Source: Prevotella sp. | GTDB taxonomy: Bacteria > Bacteroidota > Bacteroidia > Bacteroidales > Bacteroidaceae | Length of the DNA stretch: 64,000 nt | Assembly (NCBI GenBank): GCA_016287755.1 | Contig: JAEEWT010000003.1 | Coordinates: forward strand, 124,001-188,000 | Direction: 5' to 3' | In this document: positions 9,315 through 15,669 of the stretch, in pieces | Numbering within the stretch: position 1 is the stretch's first letter | Layout of the letters: each line of letters starts with the position of its first letter | Position numbers and translations under genes: made by a program | The notes under the pieces: generated by a model | Told to the model about the DNA's origin: nothing | The model's database searches: none | The model's input: the letters and a program-made list of their open reading frames with translations, nothing else

Positions 9315-10397
9315 ATGAAAACAAGACGGTTTATTATTTCAGTTATCGCACTGATCTGCACCCTTGGTGTAAAGGCGCAGGAAAATGACATGCTGACTGC
9401 AATATTGCAGCATGAAGGAAATGCTACGTTATTTGTAGGCATGAATGCCTTTATTAATGCTCATGAAGCAGCTGTTGACGGTGATGTGATAACCTTATCG
9501 GCAGGAAAATTCAACCTGACAAGTATCACAAAACAAGTGAAAGTCTATGGCGCAGGCTATGAGGAAGATGCGGAAACAGGAACGGGCGTGACATCACTTC
9601 TCAAGTGGAATGGTTATGACATGATGATCGGAAAGACTGGAGAGGTGTTGAAGAATGTACACCTTGAAGGGTTGCGTATAGAATCTAATCTGAATGCTGC
9701 TTATAGCACTGCCGGTCAGACAAATCCTGTAGAAAACCTTACCGTTTCCAAATGCTACATCACAGGTAATATTTCATTCAACAACGATATAACGGATGTG
9801 GATGTCTCACAGTGTGTGATTACAGGAGGAGTGTATGGAGGTGCTGCGTATTTAGCCACGAATCTTACAATCAGTAATTGCTATATAGGAACACTCGTCA
9901 GCACCTTTAAAACTGAGAGTTCCGTATTAATCGACCACTGCATCATCGCAGAAGGTTTTTATCATGATAGTGGCTGTGCCGAATCTGCATTCACCTGGCA
10001 GAACTGTATCTTCCTGTTAGATTCATGGAACCACCGCAATGTTGGTTATGGTGCCTACGCCTATAATAATCTATTCCCAAATTTCGAGCGTAGCATCCCA
10101 GCAAGTGCAAACCGCGAAAATAACTATGAGATGGATGGCAGCCCCGTCTTTACCGATGCCAATGATGGTAAATATGCACCAGGAAGGACTTTTACTATTT
10201 CCAATCCCACGTTATGGGTCGGCAACGATAACACGGAGGTTGGTATCAATGGAGGTCAGGGCTTCAGTAGGGTACCTTCCACCCCTGTGGTGAAGAACCT
10301 CTCTGCTACGGTGGATGGTAAGAAGCTTATTGTGAATTTCCAGACAAATGTGCGCCCTGCTCCGACAACGAATCCAGACCCAGAATCTGAACCCTAA
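9315..10397 (+). CDS. Secreted beta-helix-like protein, paralogue of the gene at 4274
   Basis: 360 residues with a signal peptide (MKTRRFIISVIALICTLGVKAQ) nearly the same as that of the 4274 gene. Shared features include AILQ at the mature N-terminus, GDVITLSAGKFN, VYGAGYE, repeated N-C-[YI]-I turns and the end motif FSRVPSTPVVKNLS. A right-handed beta-helix is the likely fold, by inference. It has an extra Pro/Asn-rich end (PAPTTNPDPESEP) in place of a secretion tail. It is followed after 13 bp by an EYWID-repeat protein, the same order as at 4274-7325, so the two pairs look like a duplicated unit. Confidence 0.75.
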   Translation: MKTRRFIISVIALICTLGVKAQENDMLTAILQHEGNATLFVGMNAFINAHEAAVDGDVITLSAGKFNLTSITKQVKVYGAGYEEDAETGTGVTSLLKWNGYDMMIGKTGEVLKNVHLEGLRIESNLNAAYSTAGQTNPVENLTVSKCYITGNISFNNDITDVDVSQCVITGGVYGGAAYLATNLTISNCYIGTLVSTFKTESSVLIDHCIIAEGFYHDSGCAESAFTWQNCIFLLDSWNHRNVGYGAYAYNNLFPNFERSIPASANRENNYEMDGSPVFTDANDGKYAPGRTFTISNPTLWVGNDNTEVGINGGQGFSRVPSTPVVKNLSATVDGKKLIVNFQTNVRPAPTTNPDPESEP

Positions 10398-10410
10398 CGC
10401 ACCAATGCTT

Positions 10411-11220
10411 ATGAACAAGAAAAGGTTTTTATTGCTGACATGTGCCGTGGCTTTCTGTTTCGTGGCAAAGGCACAGAGCAGCAGTATCGTGGCGATGGAA
10501 TACTGGATTGACCAGAACATCACCAACAAGCAAACGTTCGCAAGTGTGCCGTTAGAAATTAACATCTCTGATCTTTCACCAGGATTCCATAACATCAGTG
10601 TGCGCTCCCAAGATAACACAGGCATGTGGAGTGGTGTAACAACAAGGTTGTTTGTGATAGCACGTCCTACCACCATAGCAAACAGTATCACAAACATGGA
10701 GTATTGGTTTGATGGGAAGATCAGTGAGTTTCAGGCTTTCACTAAGAATGTGGCAGAGATCAATATTGAAGCACTATCACCTGGATTCCATTCTATCAGC
10801 GTTCGCTCGAAAGATGATACAGGCTTGTGGAGCAGTGTACAGACAAAGTACTTCATCATACCAAGAATCGTTGAAACAGCAACTATTACGCATTATTGCT
10901 ATTGGTTTGATGAAAATAAAGAGAATACTACAATTCAAGCATCCACCAATCCCATTAACTTGTTAGAAGTTAATCTTTCTGGATTAAGCTACTATACGGA
11001 ACATACACTTTACTTAGCTGTATGCGACTCTAAGGGTACATATAGTTCTGTTTTAGAGGAAATCTTCATAATAGAACCTATCACAACAAATGTAAGCAAT
11101 GCTTCACAGGAGGAAGTTCAAAATGCGGATTGGTACTCTCTTGATGGAAAGAAACTCGATAGTCGTCCTACTGAAAAGGGTATCTATATCCGCAACGGAA
11201 AGAAGATCATTGTTAGGTAA
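10411..11220 (+). CDS. Secreted EYWID-repeat protein
   Basis: 269 residues from the ATG at 10411, which gives a standard signal peptide MNKKRFLLLTCAVAFCFVAKAQ; an ATG two codons earlier (10405) is also possible. A longer in-frame extension would overlap the upstream gene and is unlikely. Three repeats follow: MEYWIDQNI.NKQTF, MEYWFDGKISEFQAF and a diverged YCYWFDENKEN. The first two are followed by SPGFH.ISVRS.D.TG.WS. The tail WYSLDGKKLD...GIYIRNGKKIIVR is a type IX-like sorting signal. It is a shorter relative of the 5319 gene without the GLUG insertion. A strong terminator follows, so it probably closes the gene run. Confidence 0.78.
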   Translation: MNKKRFLLLTCAVAFCFVAKAQSSSIVAMEYWIDQNITNKQTFASVPLEINISDLSPGFHNISVRSQDNTGMWSGVTTRLFVIARPTTIANSITNMEYWFDGKISEFQAFTKNVAEINIEALSPGFHSISVRSKDDTGLWSSVQTKYFIIPRIVETATITHYCYWFDENKENTTIQASTNPINLLEVNLSGLSYYTEHTLYLAVCDSKGTYSSVLEEIFIIEPITTNVSNASQEEVQNADWYSLDGKKLDSRPTEKGIYIRNGKKIIVR

Positions 11221-11247
11221 GGACGCAAGGTTATTCTGAAATCAATT

Positions 11248-11276
11248 AGAGGAGAGTTTAAAACTCTCCTCTTTTT
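11248..11276 (+). terminator. Intrinsic terminator after the surface-protein gene run
   Basis: Near-perfect inverted repeat AGAGGAGAGTT / AACTCTCCTCT with a very short A/T loop, followed by CTTTTTATTT. It lies 28 bp after the stop at 11220. Confidence 0.9.
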
Positions 11277-11309
11277 ATTTATCATCATTGGATGATGGTT
11301 TCCTTTGGA

Positions 11310-11747
11310 CTACCCCCATAGATAATCTTCTACGAAACCATCGTATTGCGGTTCTTTCATCCATCCGCACTTTTGGCATACCTCACGGATAAATGCCTGT
11401 TTCTGGGGCGATATGAGACGTTTGCCGTTACGATACTCATAATATATGGTACGTCCATAGGCAGCAATGAGCTGTCCTTTGATGAGTACCTCCATCTTAC
11501 GTGGCATTTCATCGTAGAACTGCATCATTCCTTTTGCCATTCGTATCTTCTTATCATCCAGATACAGTGGACACTTTCCCTTTGCCACATCCTTATGTCT
11601 GGGATTGATACACGTCAACGTCATACGGTTTTTAGCTACATATTCCCGTAGTTGCCAACGCAGACAATGCTCACGTTTTTCACATATTCCGTTCAAACAA
11701 ATCAATGCTTTCTCTGCTTGTTTCTTGAAAACTTCATCTTTTGTCAT
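11310..11747 (-). CDS. Small Cys-rich protein, DUF6078-like
   Basis: 145 residues, no signal peptide or membrane segment. Cysteines cluster in the N-terminal half (CLNGICEKREHCLRW, TCINP, KCPLY) with one CxxCGW motif near residue 130, which suggests metal binding. A basic middle part (DDKKIRMAKGMMQFYDEMPRKM) is followed by YGRTIYYEYRNGKR. It resembles the DUF6078 family of Bacteroidales proteins from memory; this is a weak assignment and the function is unknown. It is a single gene, leftward, with a candidate -7 box at 11777-11784. Confidence 0.6.
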   Translation of the reverse strand: MTKDEVFKKQAEKALICLNGICEKREHCLRWQLREYVAKNRMTLTCINPRHKDVAKGKCPLYLDDKKIRMAKGMMQFYDEMPRKMEVLIKGQLIAAYGRTIYYEYRNGKRLISPQKQAFIREVCQKCGWMKEPQYDGFVEDYLWG

Positions 11748-11776
11748 ATACCTTTGAATAGTTGACTATGGAAACG

Positions 11777-11784
11777 CAAAGGTA
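11777..11784 (-). promoter_or_regulatory. Candidate Bacteroidetes -7 element for the 11310 gene
   Basis: Reads TACCTTTG on the minus strand, 30 bp before the start codon. No well-spaced TTTG -33 box was found. Confidence 0.45.
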
Positions 11785-11858
11785 CAAAACTTTTCCGACA
11801 TATCATTCAAAACATATATAAAATCGAAGAAAAAGTGTTCGGGAAGTGTTTGTATGTT

Positions 11859-11963
11859 ACGAACACTGTGTTCGTTAGTTATAAACAGAGTGTTTATCAA
11901 TAAAAAACACCATGTTTATCAATAAAAAACACTGTGTTTATCATAGATAAACAGATATTATTT
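11859..11963. repeat. Array A: five 17-bp palindromes with 22-bp period
   Basis: Units start at 11859, 11881, 11903, 11925 and 11947, exactly 22 bp apart. They read ACGAACA-ctg-TGTTCGT, ATAAACA-gag-TGTTTAT, AAAAACA-cca-TGTTTAT, AAAAACA-ctg-TGTTTAT, and ATAAACA followed by a decayed right arm. Spacers are 5 bp. The array fills much of the 346-bp gap between divergent genes and lies upstream of the -7 box at 12042. I see nothing else recognisable in that gap apart from the two promoter elements. Confidence 0.9.
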
Positions 11964-12041
11964 GCAAATTGTTAGTCGTTTTTTTGTGATATTGAGAATT
12001 TTTTTATCTGTTTTGAGAAAGATTGTTATATATAAATAAGG

Positions 12042-12049
12042 TATATTTG
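12042..12049 (+). promoter_or_regulatory. Candidate -7 element (TATATTTG) for the peptide-lipoprotein pair
   Basis: TATATTTG matches the Bacteroidetes TAnnTTTG consensus and lies 45 bp before the start codon at 12094. The -33 box is unclear. Confidence 0.55.
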
Positions 12050-12093
12050 CACCTATATACAACAATATGTTTAATCATTAACCTATTAAACTT

Positions 12094-12252
12094 ATGGATA
12101 AAAAGAAAAAAGGAATGTATTCCGCACCTAAGACAAAGGTGCGTAGAATAGATGTGGAGCAGTGTTTACTCGCTGCGAGCATGGGTGCTAAGTTGAATGG
12201 AGCTGGCATTGATGAAAGCAGTGCAGACAGTAATGGATCTGAAATTTGGTAA
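12094..12252 (+). CDS. Small peptide of the YxAPxxxVxxIDxE type
   Basis: 52 residues from an ATG with a good -7 box 45 bp upstream: MDKKKKGMYSAPKTKVRRID, then VEQCLLAASMG and a hydrophilic Ser/Asp-rich end. The pattern lysine-rich start, Y.(A/V)P, V..I..E..LLA.S.G is one I associate with short Bacteroidales peptides encoded next to secreted proteins; their role is not known to me. There is no classical signal peptide. The stop is 5 bp before the ATG of the lipoprotein gene, so the two are almost certainly co-transcribed. Confidence 0.7.
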   Translation: MDKKKKGMYSAPKTKVRRIDVEQCLLAASMGAKLNGAGIDESSADSNGSEIW

Positions 12253-12257
12253 GGCGT

Positions 12258-13619
12258 ATGAAAAAGTCAATGATTTTAGCATCTGCCGCGATGACGATGA
12301 TTATTGCCGGATGTACCTCAGAAGATTATGAGCCAGTGAAATCAGCTCTGCCAGAGAGCAGCAATCAGGTAACACTTACCGTCTCGGCAGTAACGAAAAA
12401 TCCAGATGTAACAAGTGACCTGGAAACGCGAGTTGCGTATGAAAGTACGGATGCAACATGGGAAGAGGGAGATAAGATTTTCCTCATCAAGAGCGACGGA
12501 ACCACCATCACCCTTACATTGAGCGATGGTGCAGGAACAAGCGAGGGTTCATTTACCTCCACAGATGCCATTACCGCTGGTTCTTACACACCTTATGCGG
12601 TGAGTGCTTCTTCTCTCACGAAAGAGTATGTAAAAGTTACTGATGGCGTTATCACACTTGACCTATCCACAGGTGGTGGTACACTGAATGAAGCACTTGA
12701 GCATGACGTTCTGAAAGGCGATGTTGTGACACTGGAAGACGGTCAGACAGAAGCAGAGATTGAGGGTCTAACCACACATATCCTCAGCTATATTCGCTTC
12801 CGTTTCACCTCAGAGTCAAAAGCCATCACCTCAATCGGTATGAACTCTACGGGTGGTGTTTATCAGACTGTAACTATCGCATCCGATGGATCAGTCAGCG
12901 GGAGTGATTCCTCAACAGATGTGATCTATGCTGCAGCATCTGATGATGATGATACCTATGCAGGCTACTTCGCTGTCTATGGCTCAACAAATACCAGTCT
13001 ACTGGCTCATGCAGAGGATGCCGATGGCGGTAAGTACTCACGACTGGTATCTACCAAGGAAGCCACTTACACCGCTGGAACGGTTTATGGCAAGACCTTC
13101 ACTTTGAGTGAGGACATGGTGACAGCTGATGCCTCTGGAACACTTTCGGATCAAACTTGGAAGAATTTAGGTCTCAGCGTCAAATGGTCAGAATATTACG
13201 TTTATACTAGCGAAGAGTTTGCTTACAACCGCAGTTTTGATACAAATGGAAATACTGATCCACCAGCATCCTGGTCAGGCTGGCGACTGCCAACTCGTGA
13301 AGAAGTCAATGAATTGTATTATGCTAGTACTTTAGAATGGATTTCTTCTGATACTGGTCCAAATGGAATGAAATTCAATTGTAATGGTAATTATATAGCT
13401 ATGGGAGCTAGCGGTTATTATTATGATTGGGAAGTTGGTGATAGAGTTAGCCAGGAAGGAGAAAGTATTTATTTCTTTATCGATGAAAAAGAAGGAGACA
13501 ATCGTTTATGGACTAAAATAACAAATAGTGATTTTTCAATTTATAATGCTGGTTCTCGTTGTACCAACGTCCGTTGCTTTACCTATTTTGGTGCCATGCG
13601 CCTTGTCTGTGACTATTAA
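12258..13619 (+). CDS. Fimbrillin-like lipoprotein with FISUMP-like C-terminal domain
   Basis: 453 residues starting at the ATG that gives a lipoprotein signal (MKKSMILASAAMTMIIAGC, lipobox IAGC). An earlier TTG in frame overlaps the peptide gene and is rejected. Residues about 35-290 look like a fimbrillin/Mfa-type fold (TRVAYESTDATWEEGDKIFL, GSFTSTDAITAGSYTPYA). Residues about 300-453 resemble the Fibrobacter-succinogenes major paralogous domain (NLGLSVKW, GWRLPTREEVNELY, MRLVCDY), an often variable C-terminal surface module. From about base 13310 the coding sequence becomes more AT-rich than the first two thirds. Likely a surface-anchored adhesin or tip-like protein. Confidence 0.75.
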   Translation: MKKSMILASAAMTMIIAGCTSEDYEPVKSALPESSNQVTLTVSAVTKNPDVTSDLETRVAYESTDATWEEGDKIFLIKSDGTTITLTLSDGAGTSEGSFTSTDAITAGSYTPYAVSASSLTKEYVKVTDGVITLDLSTGGGTLNEALEHDVLKGDVVTLEDGQTEAEIEGLTTHILSYIRFRFTSESKAITSIGMNSTGGVYQTVTIASDGSVSGSDSSTDVIYAAASDDDDTYAGYFAVYGSTNTSLLAHAEDADGGKYSRLVSTKEATYTAGTVYGKTFTLSEDMVTADASGTLSDQTWKNLGLSVKWSEYYVYTSEEFAYNRSFDTNGNTDPPASWSGWRLPTREEVNELYYASTLEWISSDTGPNGMKFNCNGNYIAMGASGYYYDWEVGDRVSQEGESIYFFIDEKEGDNRLWTKITNSDFSIYNAGSRCTNVRCFTYFGAMRLVCDY

Positions 13620-13679
13620 TCGAGTACTCTCTATCTTTGGTATGGAGTGTTTCTTGGTACTGAGTTACACATAATAGTT

Positions 13680-13721
13680 CGAGCCGCAACATGTAGTCAT
13701 TATGACCAATGCTGCGGCTCG
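13680..13721 (+). terminator. Hairpin after the fimbrillin-like gene
   Basis: CGAGCCGCAACA and TGCTGCGGCTCG pair with one mismatch around an 18-nt loop, 60 bp after the stop at 13619. There is no strong T-run, so termination is likely but not certain. It may also act on the convergent gene ending at 13762. Confidence 0.5.
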
Positions 13722-13761
13722 TTATCGTTACAAAAGTCTTGCGGTTATATCTTCGAGATGT

Positions 13762-14148
13762 TTAGAGGTACTTGTTGCGAAGAGTAGTACCCAGTAACAT
13801 CATGTAGGTGTCAAACTGCTTGCTGTTCAATACTGTACGCATCTTATCCACATCGTTCTTCACAGCCTGACGAACCTTTGCTGAGCGGTGGAAACCATGA
13901 GCAGTTGCTGCTGACTGCATCTCATCGTTGAAGATGTCCTGGATGATCTGAACTGCATCCATCTGGTCGAAGGTGAGATCCAGCTTCTCAGCCAATCTGC
14001 GAACGTCGAAAGACATATCATAGTCTGCTGCGTTTCTTACATGCATCATGCGACGCTCCATCTGCTTTGTACCTTCATTGTTGTCTGACTTTGCGAAACC
14101 ACATGTCATTGTCATGATTGCCACTACGAATAATACGATCCTTTTCAT
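13762..14148 (-). CDS. Small secreted protein of unknown function
   Basis: 128 residues with a signal peptide (MKRIVLFVVAIMTMTCGFAK). The mature part is helical and basic/acidic: MERRMMHVRNAADYDMSFD, RRLAEKLDLTFDQMDAVQII, a KVRQAVKNDVDKMRTVLN stretch, ending in GTTLRNKYL. It contains many methionines. The size and a helix pair before a Leu-Thr stretch recall small periplasmic Spy/CpxP-like proteins, but the LTxxQ motifs are not convincing and I assign no family. It is a single gene; its start faces the DnaA-box region. Confidence 0.65.
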   Translation of the reverse strand: MKRIVLFVVAIMTMTCGFAKSDNNEGTKQMERRMMHVRNAADYDMSFDVRRLAEKLDLTFDQMDAVQIIQDIFNDEMQSAATAHGFHRSAKVRQAVKNDVDKMRTVLNSKQFDTYMMLLGTTLRNKYL

Positions 14149-14309
14149 TTTTTTTCTCCTTTACTTTTTTATTTCAGGACTGCCACTGTTTGTCATAAAT
14201 AGCTTTCATCCTTACTTGTGATTAATAATTTTGTTTCTGTTTTCTGGTTATTTGACGCAGGGTTTGAAGAATAGTTTAATCGACCCCTAAATTTTTTATT
14301 CTCTGCAAG

Positions 14310-14701
14310 TTATGCACATGCACGTGTGGATAAATAGGTATATTATATATAGAAAATCCACAAAAAAAAATTTTTTTTCTTTTGTATGTGGATATCTCTA
14401 AACTTGTTTTTATGTTTTTCTAAAGTTTTCCACGTTTTCTATTGGAAAAAAGATATAAACTTAGTATTTTTGCACCAGAATAGCAGAATGTGGATAAAGT
14501 ACATAACTTGTTTATCGTAAAGAAGAAACAATGAGTATAGTGTGTGGAAAAGTCGTTCTCAAACGTTGATATCTTCATATGCAAACTATTTGATAAAAAG
14601 TTTTTCACATATCAACAGCTAATCATCATTCTACTAATAGGAATTAAGAAAAATAAAAACTAAAGATAATAATTATATGAAACTGAAAAAAGTGTGGATA
14701 A
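14310..14701. other. oriC: Candidate replication origin: DnaA-box cluster
   Basis: Six 9-mers match the DnaA-box consensus TTWTNCACA: TTATGCACA (14310, plus), TGTGGATAA on the plus strand, i.e. minus-oriented boxes (14325, 14489 and 14693), TGTGGAAAA (14543, minus) and TTTTTCACA (14601, plus). Near-matches lie at 14387 (TGTGGATAT) and 14426 (TTTTCCACG). The stretch 14149-14676 has no plausible gene and is very AT-rich, with an A9T9-like tract at 14362-14379 that could serve as an unwinding element. The last box lies inside the nadA start region. Two perfect parS sites 25 kb away support an origin-proximal position. Gene orientation around it is mixed and does not help. Confidence 0.65.
14442..14472 (+). 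promoter_or_regulatory. Candidate promoter TTG-N20-TATTTTTG upstream of nadA
   Basis: TTG at 14442-14444 and TATTTTTG at 14465-14472 with a 20-bp spacer. It would give nadA a leader of about 200 nt that crosses DnaA boxes. Confidence 0.5.
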
Positions 14702-15669
14702 AGCAAGGGTATATTGATGAACCGGTTGCTGAAGGAACAGACTTGAAGAAAGAGATTAGAAGATTGTGTGATGAAAAAGGAGCTATTATCCTGGCTCATT
14801 ATTACACGATAGGAGATATTCAAGATATAGCCGACTTTGTTGGTGATTCCTTGGCATTAGCCAGAAAGGCTTCAGAGACTGATGCTAAGGTAATAGTGAT
14901 GTGTGGTGTTCATTTCATGGCTGAAACCTGTAAGCTGCTATCTCCTGATAAGGTTGTATTATGTCCTGATCTGAATGCTGGCTGTTCATTAGCTGACAGT
15001 TGTAAGGCAGAGGATTTGAAGAAATATAAAGACGAGCATCCTGGTTATCAGGTGGTGAGTTATGTGAATACTACAGCTGCTGTAAAAGCATTGACCGATG
15101 TGGTAGTAACAAGCGGTAATGCCAAGAAAGTAGTTGATCAGCTACCTGAAGATGCCAAGTTGATATTCGGTCCTGACTATAACTTAGGAAACTATATCAA
15201 TGAGGTTACTGGTAGGAAGATGTTATTATGGAATGGCGGTTGTCATGTACATGAACGTTTCTCTATTGATAGTATTATTGCTTTGAAGAAGGAATATCCA
15301 GAAGCTGTTGTGATGGCTCATTTGGAATGTAAGGGTCCGGTATTGGCTTTAGCCGATGTAAAGGGCAGTACAGCCACGATGTTGAATTATGCTCAACAGA
15401 GTGATAAGAAACAGTTTATTGTAGCCACAGAAGCCGGTATTCTTCATGAGATGCAACGAACTTGTCCTGATAGACTATTTATACCTGTACCACCAGAAAT
15501 CAGCGAGGGAGGCTTAGGATGCAGCTGTAATGAATGTCAGTATATGAAGATGAATACGTTGTTGAAAATCTACAACGCATTAAAGTATGACTGGCCATCA
15601 GTGGAAGTTGATCCTGAGATAGCTAAAGAGGCTGTAAAGCCGATTACAAAGATGTTGTCTCTGAGTTAG
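14677..15669 (+). CDS. nadA: Quinolinate synthase NadA
   Basis: 330 residues, full length for the family. NadA condenses iminoaspartate with dihydroxyacetone phosphate to quinolinate in NAD biosynthesis and carries a [4Fe-4S] cluster held by three cysteines. Candidates are seen at residue 76 (MCGVHFMAET), 189 (GGCHVHERF) and 287 (NECQYMKMN). Other signature stretches are HYYTIGDIQDIADFVGDS and GPDYNLGNYI. No nadB or nadC follows. The stop overlaps the stop of convergent porZ by 3 bp. The start codon lies just upstream of a DnaA box. Confidence 0.95.
   Translation: MKLKKVWIKQGYIDEPVAEGTDLKKEIRRLCDEKGAIILAHYYTIGDIQDIADFVGDSLALARKASETDAKVIVMCGVHFMAETCKLLSPDKVVLCPDLNAGCSLADSCKAEDLKKYKDEHPGYQVVSYVNTTAAVKALTDVVVTSGNAKKVVDQLPEDAKLIFGPDYNLGNYINEVTGRKMLLWNGGCHVHERFSIDSIIALKKEYPEAVVMAHLECKGPVLALADVKGSTATMLNYAQQSDKKQFIVATEAGILHEMQRTCPDRLFIPVPPEISEGGLGCSCNECQYMKMNTLLKIYNALKYDWPSVEVDPEIAKEAVKPITKMLSLS

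Noticed and set aside
1..11220. Phage-derived or insertion-sequence origin of the repetitive surface genes
   Set aside because: No transposase, integrase or flanking inverted repeats were seen; the repeats are protein modules.
13140..13619. Target region of a diversity-generating retroelement
   Set aside because: The C-terminal FISUMP-like domain would suit this, but no reverse transcriptase gene and no template repeat were seen nearby.
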